64,000 nucleotides of DNA, taken from NCBI RefSeq assembly GCF_022539315.1, contig NC_066323.1:10219219-10283218 (forward strand), in the 5' to 3' direction. Positions 36,217-47,700 of the stretch are shown piece by piece. Each line of letters starts with the position of its first letter. Positions within the stretch are counted from its first letter, which is position 1. Below the pieces are notes generated by a model. It saw only the letters and a list, made by a program, of their open reading frames with translations, did no database searches and had not been told where the DNA came from. The position numbers and the translations under genes were made by a program. The stretch comes from Serinus canaria. Lineage: Eukaryota; Chordata; Aves; Passeriformes; Fringillidae.

Positions 36217-39200
36217 ACTGGACTAATGAGCTGTGCTCAACTTGGATTACTTCTTCCTGAGGCAGGTGGATCTGGGGGTGATGTTAAAAGGTGAGGAATT
36301 GAGCCTGGACTGTCTGTAGTTATTGCACAAAAACTTCCTCATGGTTTCTGTGAGTTGGTAAATTCAAGACCCAACTGAGACAGAAATTAGGTCTTTCCTG
36401 GTCTCCTGAAAGAGCAAAAAGTCTCAGCTTTTGGGATGAGCTTCTCTACTCATGTCCCTACTTCCCTACTACAAGTCACATGGAGGGCCCAACTGGTGCT
36501 TGCCTGGCTCACGCTGCCACACAAATAGGACTGGAATATTTTATATGTGTTGGCCTTGATGCTTGTTTACTGCCATGATTTCTACTTCAGCACAGATCTG
36601 TGGGGAAAGGGAAGGGTGGAAAAAAACAATGTGAACTTAGCAGTCACCTACCTGCTATTAATTATCCTGATAAGAACTCAAACACTTCTTCTGGCATGGG
36701 TATTAGAAATACTTAAACCATAATTGTCCCAACCCAAGTCTTCTTAGCCTTGTACCAGATGCTGAGATGTCTCTGGCAGGTTTATCCCCATTTGCACATC
36801 TGTGTCCTCTGTGCTGGCTGGAAGTTGTTGACTTGTAGCAGCTCTGCTGGGCAGTTGAATATCAGGGGTGTGGGGCCAGGATCATCACTGCAGGCTGGGT
36901 TTGTGCAGCATTAAGCACAGCGTGTGATGTGGGTTCATCCCTACAGTGGGCATCTGCTAGGGAAGGATATGAGCCCCACAAAGAGGACTGGGATGACTCT
37001 GCTGGAAAACTGAGACTCAGTGTATGCCTCTACCCAGCTCCTCTTGGGGAGGAGGGGCTCCTTCCTTCCTCAACCTGTGCCCTCCTCCCAGCTGTCCTAC
37101 ATCATGGGACTGTGTCAGAACCTTCCCATCCTTTGAAGGAGGCTGACATGTGGCTTAGAAGTCGGGAGGGTTGCATGTTTGTGGTTAGCCAAGGCTTGTG
37201 TTTCAAAGGATGCTTTGGCCCCTCATGACTTTCTGTCTGTGGGGCTGGCCTCGAGGACAGATGCTCAGCAGTGAAGTGATACAGTGCCAGATTTTTAGAC
37301 GCTGGCATTCACTGTGGTTTTTGAGGAAGCTCTTCTCCATAAAAACACAGTCCTTTTTTTTCCAGGACTTTCCTGAACAACTCCTGGTACAGGTAAACCC
37401 AACTCATCTCTTTCTTAGGCTGCACATAGTGAAAAATCCTCCTAAAGCCATGTCTGTCTGGCAAATGCAGTGAGCAACCATGGCCTCCCGGCACCCAGCC
37501 CCCACATGGCAGATGGAGCTGAGCAAGAGGCAGTTTTTGTGCTGGTTTGTGTCTTTCAAGGAAATAATTCCTGAAGAGGAGGGAGGGCTCTGCTCCAGGG
37601 AGATAAGCAGTCCCATTGAGGCAGACCTCTGGCATTTCTTCTCTTCCCCTTTCACAAGGCAGTATCCTGAGGGATGGCACAAAGGGGGCTCTCCAGCCTG
37701 TGGAGCAGGGTGGGAGCCCTGAGGTGCTACCTGGAAGCCTGGCTCCATCCAACCATCTCTGAAGGGGGAAGTAGATCCTCTGCCTGGTGCACAACCTGAC
37801 TGCACTGCAATGCAGGGGAACAATCCTTTCTCTCAGCTCTGGGAGCAGACCCTGCCTGACTGCTCCTGCCGGGCCGTGGAGAGAGAGCAGGGCTCGGAGC
37901 ACTGCTGGCATGGGACTGCCTGTGGGGCATCTCAGGTCCTGTGAGCAGGCCCTGACACCTCGTGTGTGTCAGCCCCCTCCCTGAGCTCTCCCCAGGCCTC
38001 CGGCTTTGCTCAGTGGGGTCCCACCTTCACGGACAGCTCCTGAGCCTGCCCACACCCCTTGGTCAGAGGTGACTCTCAAGGCTCATATCCCAGCATATCT
38101 CCTTGCACTAGGGCTGTGTCAGGAGGCTCAGCCAGGCATTGGCCAGCAGCAGGAGAGGAGACCGCACACACTCTGTGCCCCAGAGGCCAGGTTGGACCAA
38201 GAAAGACAATATGGGAGCAGGCAGATATGGCAGAACAGCAGAGGGAATGGGCTGGGATTGGGGCCATGGCTATGTCCCAGCAGGAATGGGACTGGATGAG
38301 CTCCTACATCAGTGTAGTGCTCAGTCAGAGGTGCCCACAGCTGGGATGTCTATGAGCAATATGATCAGACCATGTGGAGCTGACACAAGTGTAGAAGGTG
38401 GGAGGGAAAGAAACCCCAGACCTAGCAAAGGTTTGGGCTGAGAACTGGCATAACCATGTGCCAGAAACTGTGCCCTGAGTGGAGAAAGGCTTGTGGCACA
38501 TCATCAGAGTGGCGCAGCAGCCCAGGGCATGATGGGTCTGCAGGTCTAGCTGGAAGAGTTTTAAAGCAGCTCTGAACAGAAGGTTCCCAAATGTCCAGAG
38601 ATGAATTAGTAGGAGATACTACACCTAGGTAGCAGGGAAAAACTGTAACAGAGATGCCAACCTTGGAGAAGAGGAATTGCAAGAGTTCCTCTCAGGTCAG
38701 GACCCCAAGCTTCGTTTCCAACACTGTCAACATGTGAGGATCTCTGCTTCAAAGAAACAACTAGAAAACAATGTGGTTTTAATCAGAAACATGGCAGATG
38801 AAGCCTGTGAGGAAAGGTTTACAAGGAACAAGGGCATTGTAGCACATGTTATGGCCATGGGATCTCCTCAGAGCTACAGGGGAAACCCCAGCATGGATCG
38901 GGAGAGGACACCAGACTGGTCACTGGGGAAAGGCTCGAGGGCATGTGTGGAGTGTGGGATCAGGTTGGTTTCTAACAATGGCAGGCACCATCTACCAACC
39001 AGTTTGGCAGCTCAGCCCCTCTGCAATTCACAAGTTCAACCACAGCCAGGAGAGCCTTCCCCATGGTCTGACCTTCCTTCCTTTACTGTAAAAGTGCCAG
39101 GATCTGGAGCAGCCAGGCTCACCAAGCACAGTGTGCCTGAGTAGCATCATGTGCTCTGGGTGCAAAAAAAATAAATAAAACACCATGTAGGAACTTCATC

Positions 39201-40655
39201 CTCTTCAATCCCCCCATTCTCCATTTTCCTGTCTAAGCCCCTGTCCCTCTCGGGATACTGGACTGTCATTCAGGAAAGCAGCCCCAGTTTCCCAGCAGTA
39301 TTTGTCCTGGGCACAAGGGCATCAGAAGCAGAGCCTGACTGTCAGCAGATCCAGGAAGCACAGGCCTGCATAGTCCCTAGGGGGGAATTATTTGCTGATT
39401 GCATCTGTTTCCCAGAAGCATCACTCCAATTCATCCTGGGATTCACATTTTATCCAGCAAATAAGCACCTTGGGAGCTTCATTTCCATCTTAGCTGTTAA
39501 ATTTAGAAGTGGTGTTTCCCCTTCTCCCATCCTCTCCTGCCTCCTCCCCAAGGGCTCCCGTATCTCCCCTCCAGCCCCCACCCTCACCTCCAGCTCTCCC
39601 TCTTTGTCGCATTACATAGTAATCTGAGATGCATTGGCCGAGCTCCAGGGAACAGAATGTACTTGGCAGGGAGACGGGTCTTGATGTCTGCAAAATGTCG
39701 GGAAATGCAGCCAAGAGCTGCTAACTGGGTCATTAACCTCTAGAAGAAGAGCAAGTTGTGGAGCTGTGCTCTGTCTCCCTTCATCTCACCAATAAAAATG
39801 TCCCAGCAATGAGAGAGGGAAGAAGAGGTTTACAGCTTTAAGTCCTAAGCAGTCAATGCAACCACCCCTCCCTGACCCCCCTTCTCCTTTCCCTAGCACA
39901 GTGTTAAAGCTCATAAGTGGCCTTTTAAAAACCCAGCGGTCCCCAAACAGCTGTCCCTTGGTGCTTGTAAAGAGGCTACTGGAGCAAACCAGTCTCTCCA
40001 GCGACGTGCTGCTCCTGCTGTTGGCAGTGCAAGGGGCTCCAACAAAGGGTTTTTCCTGGGTTGCAGCCCCCTTGCAACCCTTGTACAAGCTGGGACCAGG
40101 TGCTGCCACTGCCCCACAGACCTGTGTACCCCTCTTTGCCATCCCCAGCTGCACATGGCATTTCTGGCCACACTGTCAGCATGAGCTGCCTGCCTGTGTT
40201 GGAGCTGCAGGTTGCAGGCAGAGCTGGCTGGCTCCCCTCCTTGGGAAGAGGCGCAGCACTGGGAAACAGCGGCCAAGGAGGGTCCTGAGCTCAAATCACG
40301 CAGCCCGTGTCACTTTGTGAAACTTGAAATAAAGCAAACATGCTTGTCAATGGGAGTGAGGGCTCTGCAGGCTGCAAGAGGGTGCGTCCCCAGAAATGTG
40401 TGTCCCGGCCAGTCAGCCAAGGGACAGGAGGATGGTGTTCCAGCTCCAAAAATCCCCATCTCCCCCAGCTGTTCAGTGGCTGTTGAGAGTGCAGGTCATG
40501 GGGCAGAGGCTGGGTGGATGGGAGAGGGGAAGAGAGGTGCCACATCGCCAGACTCCTTCCTCAGAGGGGCCTTATTTCCATCCCTGTCCTCTGGAAGAGA
40601 TGCATCCTCAGGAGAGATTTGGCTGGGCTGCCCAAGGATCCCACTGCTCACTGCT
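36217..40655. other. Intergenic DNA, moderately GC-rich, no gene recognised
   Basis: Several open frames of 120-200 codons occur here, the longest on the minus strand at 37309-37911. They overlap other open frames, show no recognisable domain, and lengths like these are expected once or so in a window this size. GC rises toward the CpG island at the right end. I see no splice-bounded exon that I can support. Confidence 0.5.
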
Positions 40656-41045
40656 ATAGCCGGTGCCCTCACGGTGAGAGCCCTGAGGGACCTGCCCAAG
40701 CCGCGGGCGCTACGGGCTTGGCCCGAGCAGGTGCCGCTAGGCCCGGCGGCTCCAGGTGGGCCGAGCCAGTCCCGCTCCGCCAGTGCCCTCTGCCGGCCGG
40801 CCTGCGCAGTGCGGCCCGGCACCGCCGCTCCCGGGGCCGCGCCGGGACTGAGGGGGCCGGGGAGCCCTCCCGGGAGGGAGCGGGCCCGGGGAGCCCGACC
40901 CAGGAGGGAGCGGGCCCGGGGAGCCCGACCAGAGAGGGAGCCCTCCCGGGGAGCCCGCCCGGGAGGGAGCGGGCCGGGGGAGCCCGCCCGGAACGGAGGG
41001 ACCCGGGGAGTCCGCCCCGGGGAATGCTCAGCTCGGTCTGGTTTA
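40656..41045. promoter_or_regulatory. CpG island, candidate promoter / first exon
   Basis: About 390 bases are strongly GC-rich with many CpGs (CCGCGGGCGC, CCCGGCGGC, CCGGCCGGCC, CCGCGCCGGG), unlike anything else in the window. There is no TATA box; TGCGCAGTGCGG resembles an NRF1-type half site. A CACG|GTGAGAG sequence at about 40670-40680 could serve as a + strand splice donor. In other vertebrates the next gene after LPP is TPRG1, on the same strand, so this may be its promoter or that of a lncRNA. The alternative is a GC-rich minisatellite without promoter activity. Direction cannot be decided. Confidence 0.5.
40859..41022 (+). repeat. GC-rich minisatellite, about 30-bp unit, five and a half copies
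   Basis: Units begin GGGGAGCCC and continue with a variable middle, GGGAGGGAGCGGGCCC or close variants. Successive units are about 29, 30, 30, 29 and 28 bases, and the last is cut short after GGGGAGTCCGCCCC. Because most unit lengths are near multiples of three, several frames stay open and give Arg/Pro/Gly-rich repeats, which explains a 279-codon open frame across the region. The G-runs could form quadruplex structures in the + strand. Confidence 0.85.
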
Positions 41046-44000
41046 GCTTAAACGGTTCCTCTAAATACAGGGAATGTTAGTTCCTGTCTTAGTAAACGCG
41101 CAGATTAACACCTTCTCCCTCCTGCAAGGATAAGGTCATCTGCCAAAAAGCTATTAAAGGAATACAGCCTCCCTTTCTCCAACATGGAACTTTCCCCTAG
41201 TCCCTCGTTGTCAGGGGCAGTGGCAGTAAAGCCATGCTATAAAATAAGTCACTTTATGCCCTCCTTCTCTTTCCAGCCCCATGCTATAATTGCCAAAGCA
41301 AAAGCTACCCCAGTTCCTCCCTTCTTCCCAAGTGTATCCTTGCGCTTTCTGGGTGCCTTCAAAACTGCAAAGCAAATGATAAAAATTAAGAAACCCTTGC
41401 TAGGCACTGTCTTGCTTGCACTTGCACTAGGATATCCGGCACCTCTTCTGGGATCAGCTATAGGAACATGGGCCGGGCAAGGCCAGCTGTTTCCAAGGTA
41501 GAGTGAGCCCAGGTCTCTGCTGATTGCTTGGGTAAACCTATTTAAGAAGAAATACTATCTCTGTGGGAGGAGCTGAGTGATGGCCCCTTTGAAATCCCTG
41601 ACCAGATGAAACAGCAGCTAGTGACATCCAAGCCCCATGCCTATGGCAGCAGCCACAGCCACAGCGTCCTCCTTTCAGCAGCATTTCACTCGGAGGAAAT
41701 GAAAACATCGGGAAAGGAAATGGGGCTGAAAAAGCTTAGATCCCCAGTGAGCGGGCCTTTGTTTTCCCATTGTGCTTGCCCAGCTGAGCCTGTGTTGGAG
41801 CAGAGCCCTCCTGCAGCTGGGCCCAAAAGCAGCAGCCAAAGAGAAACCCCGGCAACCATCTGTGCAAGAGGAGGAGGGATGTGCAGGGGCTGGAATGCTC
41901 ATCTGTGCTGGGAAGGAGAGCTGAAGAGCTGGTGGACCCACAGCCCACATCTGCAGCCCCAGCAGGGCACAGCAGCTGCCTGCCCTGAGGAAATGGGACA
42001 GTCTTGTTCATTCTGAGCAGAAATCACACAGAATGAGCCTACAGGGGTACATCAGAGGAAGCAACAGTCTTGGAGAGCAGGACATCAACTTTCAGTTGGC
42101 TCTGGACCACAGTAGCACTGATCAAGGATCCTGAGGGCCAGGATCTGACCTCCCAGGCCAGAGCAGGGCCGCTTGCCATGGCCAACAGCTCCATCACTAG
42201 CCCATCCAAAAACACCACAGGCTGTGCCTGTGTCTAGACATCCCAAGGGGTGCTGGGACAAAAGAGGATTTTAAGAGTTACCACAGCATGTTGCTGATGC
42301 ATGTGCTGAGTTCCACATGCAGAGCTGGTGGTAAATTTGACAACACCTCTGGCAAAATAGTTTCTCTACTGAAAAGCCCAAAACAAATGGGCATGAGCAA
42401 GTATCCTGCAGAGCACAGCCTGACCTCACTGGCTTGGTGTCAGTGCAGGGAAAGTGGTGACTTCTCTTTCAGAGAGCAAGGGGTTAAACTCAGCTCAGCT
42501 TCTCCTCTCTGCCCTGAGAGAATGGTCAAAGTCCCACATGCAGCACAAACTGAAGGGTTGTGAATTCCTTCCAACTTCAACTACTGCTCCCTCTCTCAGA
42601 GGAGACTTAGTGTAGATGTTTGATCTAATGGTGATCTGCCCTAAAATGACCCCTTGAAGGGAGGTCGCTGCTCGGTAGATGACAATTCAGTGCTGATTCT
42701 GGGGGTGCTGGGCAAAAGGCCAAGACATGATTCTTTCCCTCTCTCTGTGTCACTGATAAACCCATAGGAACCAATGCTTTGGAGATGGCAAGGATTCCTT
42801 TGGCTTTTCTTGCCCTCCTTGGGCAGAACGGGCCTGCAGGACCACTTAAACAGCTCTGCTCAAGCTGAAGACTGGGGTATCCTCAGCAGCCATCAGAGCC
42901 TCCTCAGGTGTCCAAGCTGCCCTCAACCAGAGGTGAGAGAAACTTTTATTTTTCTCACTTGGGTGAAGCTGGAGAATGGTGCCTTGGGAACTGTGCCTTG
43001 AAACAGTCCTGCTCAGTCTTTTTTGGCCTAGCTGTGCACAACATTACATGACTTTAATAAAGCCACTAGAGACACAGTTTGACAAGGACTTCTTAGTTCC
43101 CAGACTGAGGGCTGTCTGCACTGAATTTGCACCTTCAGGAGGCTTCGATGAAGGACTCTGCCCATTAACCCTGCTACTTAACACTACCACAGCTGCTAAG
43201 GGCTTTTGGAGCAGAATGATGTTGCTGGTGTCATTGCACTGCCCTGCAAATGTGTGGCTGAGGAAGGGTCCCTGGGGCTTCTGCTCAAGTTTTCCAGTAG
43301 CAAAAACATTTGGTGGCTTTTTTAAGCCCTTCTTCCTGGATTTCTGCTATTGCATGAATGTTTTTATTTATTTTTGAAGAAAGATTTTTAGGCTGCAGAA
43401 TTACTGTGGAAAAAGTCTTCATTCTCAAAGGCTCCCCAAAGTAAATAAATTAAAAGAACCAGCACTTGAAAATTTCTCTTGAAGCTAGTGATAGGAGAGA
43501 CTGATGACTCCGGGCCTCTGAACTCCTGGAGCCAAACAACACTGCTTCTACTTCCTGAAATGTCTTTTTCTTAAAGAAGAGTGTTTTCTCCAGTCGATTA
43601 AGGATCTCCAATGTTTTATTCATGCATAGCCCGGGATTATCAGCAGTGTTTTACATTTCAAACCAGCTAGTGCCACCACTTCCCCAGCTCAAGGAAGCTG
43701 CATTTCCCCAGTGTAGCTTGAGGCTACTCCTAGAGAAGGTGTCACAGCTATTACTACTTGTTACCCTTACTTGTTAACCTCTGGGATGAACTGTTAGTGC
43801 TTGTCTCTGGTGCTGCCTTGGCTGGCTCCATTCCCTTAATTTTTTTTATGCACCCAAAACACTATGGCAAGTGATCATCCTGGTATGAGTCAGTGCTGAT
43901 CCCGTTGTTGCAGTGAAGTGTCGGATTTTATCCAAATAAGGAGCTGCACTTCTGCACTGGGTAGAGCATTTCTTGGATATTCATGAATATGTAGACAGCA

Positions 44001-44100
44001 AAGCTCAGACATCTGTGGCTAGCCAGGGTATCTAGCTGATGTCTTTGCCTGTCCAGGGACCACTTGGAGCCCCAAGGCAGCTGCTTCCATTTCCAAACTG
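41046..44100. other. Non-coding DNA downstream of the CpG island
   Basis: No recognisable exon. A short stretch at about 42540-42580 (CCTTCCAACTTCAACTACTG) hints at an eroded CR1 tail but is too short to call. If the CpG island drives a + strand transcript, this would be its first intron. Confidence 0.45.
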
Positions 44101-44339
44101 TTACCCCTCTTAGGAGTGAGAAATTCCCTATTTGTTGTTAATCCTGGAGGGATTAAAACACACAATGATTTCTGATCATTAAAGAGAGGGAACAGTCCAT
44201 TGTATTTGTAAATAATAAAGGCCTAACTGATGAATCTTACTGAAGGCAAAAGTGGTTACAGCAGCCAATAATTCAGCAATCAGAAAGAAAACATGGAGAA
44301 AACCCCATGTCCCCTGCTGTATGGTTATTGCACAGCAAA

Positions 44340-44760
44340 GAGGGTCATATATTAAAACTGTGAGACTGCCTAAGCACTCTGTAATTAACTGCTGTCTATT
44401 TAACCAGACAGCTAAAGCAAGTTAATTCAGTGTCAGTTAGGAGACTTATTAAGTGTCTGTGTTTTTTAACAATTTCCTGGTCCATCATTAACTACCCCTA
44501 GATTATCTTGTCAAATTGATAATTAAATGCCTCAAAAATTCATTACAGACTCAATATATTAATAGGAATATAATTAAGTAATGTTTGCTTATGTGATCTG
44601 CAGTTTATTACCTGCATGCTGATTTATCTCCAAGGCATTTACTAAACCTTAGCTGTAGCCTATTCAGAATCAATACAGGCCCAGGAGTCAATAAACATTG
44701 TATTAGATCCAAACGAGCTATTTAATTGGGAGAATGCATTGAAGTTGTCTTCTGGATCTC
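44340..44760. promoter_or_regulatory. Candidate conserved non-coding element, AT-rich
   Basis: Within about 420 bases there are many homeodomain-type cores: GTAATTAACTGC, AGTTAATTCAG, GATAATTAAATG, ATATAATTAAGTAATG and TATTTAATTGGG. There are also ATCATTAACTACC and a GATTTATC motif, and no repeat or open frame. The texture resembles long conserved enhancers in gene deserts around developmental genes. Inference from sequence composition only. Confidence 0.35.
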
Positions 44761-47700
44761 CAGTGAGTTTGAAGAGGGGAGTGTGACTGCGCAAACAACA
44801 GCTGAAGAACCTGCAGTTGGTGATTTATGGCTGGGTCAGAATCTCCCCCCCTCTGAAGCACAGGTTTTTGGTCTAATTTTGTTGACTGTTTGGTTTGGGT
44901 TCTGTAGTCTGTTAGAAACTGCCTAAATTGGTCTTACTGTGCTAGTCAGTTGGTGCAGTGATGAATCAGAGGCTCTATTTTGTCTAAAAAGCCAGAGTTA
45001 ACTCCTCTTGTCCTACATAAGGAAGATAGTCTAATGAATTCCCTGTATTTGTAAGCCTTGGACTTTGCATGCCAAGTGAATTTTTCAGACAACTTGCAAG
45101 TTGCCTCATTAATTAGTTTGATTAATAAGATTTTTTTTTTATTTATTTATGGGGGAAATAAATGCTATTTTCACTCTGAATAACTGTAAAGATGGAAGAA
45201 AACAACATCTGAGATTTGCTGCACTGCTTTAGCACACCAGTTTGTTATTAAGGTCCATTATCAGTGGTTACAGTCTGTTGGCATTGGCCAGCCTGCAGAT
45301 AGGCTACTGATCAAGATAAATGTGTGGAGGAGCAATAGCCACCCTTCCTTGCAGCTGTGTGTGCCAAGAGATGTTCTGAAGCTGGTGGCTTGATGGGAGG
45401 AGGGCTGGGCCCATGTCTGGACCCTGGGCTCAGCTGTGGGCATTGGTGCTGTAGCTGTGGCCAGCTGCAGAGCCTGAGCTCCTGATGGGTTTGTAGGCTG
45501 GAACTCCATGAATGGCTGTGTAGCTCTCCTGATAGTTTTGAAGACTAGGGAAATCTTATTAAGACAGATTTGAGCTTGTGTGTATACATGTACAGGAGAT
45601 GCATGTTTAAAAATAAAGAGTAGGCATGCTAAATTGTTCCAAGTCCCAGTGTCATAAGCCCCATGAGGTAGACAGTTACATTTTAAAAAAATTTTAAAAG
45701 GTTAAAGTTAATATAATTGTAGCAGTACTCTCAGGGACTTGAACTTCCCTTTCCTGTTCAGTGATGTTAGGAATTAACTATGTTGTCATGAAGAAGATAT
45801 TTCAGTGTTCTTTGGCCTATATTAGGTTAAATTAAATTTTTTTTCATGGAAAGTCAATGTTTTTGTTGTACTGTTTTGCCTTTGCAGCATTATCACAAGC
45901 TTAGGGTGGTGGTGGTGCCTGTTACTGTTTTGGTGTCCTATTTTGAGCTATGGTCCTTTTTCTGGAGGGAGGCAGAAGGGAAGAAGATGATGAAGTATTC
46001 AGTGGTTTCTTTTCCCCAGTGCCAAACTGATGTTAATCACAAACAACCCACAAAAGAGTGTGTGAATACAGATCCAAGATAGGCTTTGGCATGGAAGGGT
46101 TTTCTGGAGCATATCTGGGGTTTCATTTTTTTTTCTCCAATTTTAGGCAAATATAGCTTTGGTTTTCACACTTAAATATATTTGGACTACTTTGTTTTCA
46201 AAAACTGGTATTCTACTGTTTGAATTAGATGAAAAACTGGCAAGATCCAAGCTGAGCATTCCTGGGGGAGAGTTCCCAGCAAGCATGCTTGTGTGCATGC
46301 AGCCTTTGGTGTCTGCCAGGCTCTTCCATAAAGCGATTATACAGCTTCAAAAACAACGGGGGAAAAAAAAAAACCTCCCAGGAAGTTGGTTGGCTGTGGC
46401 AGTAGAGCTGAAGGCAGAACTTCAGCTGGTATCTTTAGGGCATTTTTCCATGAGCTCTGAATGTGCCTATTCCAGACATGGAACCGTGTGAGTCCTGACC
46501 CGGAATGCAAAACTGTTGTAAAATTTACACATGTTGTGTACTAAGAGCCTTTGCATGAGGAATTTGGTTAGGAAATATTTTTCTGCTTCATCCTTCTCTG
46601 GGCTTTACTGGAATTAAAGCTGAACCAAACTTTTCTGAAAACTCTGAAATGCTTCAGTAACTTGTGTTTGTTTTCCTCATGCCTCTGTACTTGGCTTCTG
46701 GCAAGGACTGAAAGCAGCACTGAGTCACTCAGTAAAGAAGTCTGTTTTGACAGCATCCTCTTGGCCTAAGCAGGAAGTTCTCAAAGTCTGAAGGCATTCA
46801 GAGTTCTGGATCTTGCATGGTTAAAGCCCAGATGCACAAACCCTAAGGGCATCATCAGGAGGTATTCCAGCTTCTGGAGCTGCTTAGACCGTGCAAAGCT
46901 GGCAGCCTGGAGAGCCTCGCCTGTCACTGGAGTTAGCTGAAAAGGTGGCTCCACCAAAATCCTTAATCATACAGTAATTTTGAGAAAGAGTCAAATTCTT
47001 TGAAGTCTTTCTATTTTTCTAATGAGATTATTTTTTTTAAAAAAAGTGTGGGGTCTGGGGAGAAAAAGCTCCATCTTACTCACCAGATCTGCAGGCTCTG
47101 TGTTTTCTGAGTCATAGCTTCTGGCTGCACTGACAATGGCAGGGCTTTTTAATTTGCTTTCCAACCTTGTTAATGCAATAAGAAGGGGCAGAGCAAACAC
47201 TGGAACAGGGATAGGATTGTGTAAGCATCAACAAGACAATAAATTGGACCACTGGTCTTCCTTCTTGGGATTAGTACTCGGCAAGGAAGAGCTCAGCTTT
47301 AGCCTGGCTCCAGTAGGAGTTTTGCAAGGTAGAAATTGGGAATGGGAGGTAAGGAGATGAGAGAGAGAGGAGCCTAGTAGCTCCTCAGTAAGAGATACCC
47401 ATTTATGAAGATGATGCACAGACTAAAAGATAGTTGTGTTCCTCTGTACAACACCCTGTTGGCATTGCTTTGTGTAAAAGAAGCACTGAAATTATTTCTT
47501 CTAAAGCCAAACTTCAGATTTGGCAAATGGGTGCTTCCCACCAGGTTGGGGACATTGCAAGGCAAGTCACAGAAGACACCACCCCATGTGAATTCAGACA
47601 CCTTCTTCTATCTTCCAAGATGATGAAAAAGGAAAAAAAAAATGCAATATATGTGAAAAGGGAAGAGTTGGGTCTCTTTTCGTATTTGCTACCAGACACC

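Noticed and set aside
37309..37911. 200-codon open frame on the minus strand
   Set aside because: No recognisable domain, no splice or promoter context, and open frames overlap it on the other strand. One frame of this length is about what chance gives in six frames of 64 kb.
40212..41051. 279-codon + strand open frame with Arg/Gly/Pro repeats
   Set aside because: The repeats come from the 30-bp GC-rich minisatellite, which keeps more than one frame open at once. CpG-island DNA lacks stops by composition.
42540..42580. CCTTCCAACTTCAACTACTG, like a CR1 3' end
   Set aside because: Only about 20 bases match and the preceding sequence does not resemble CR1.
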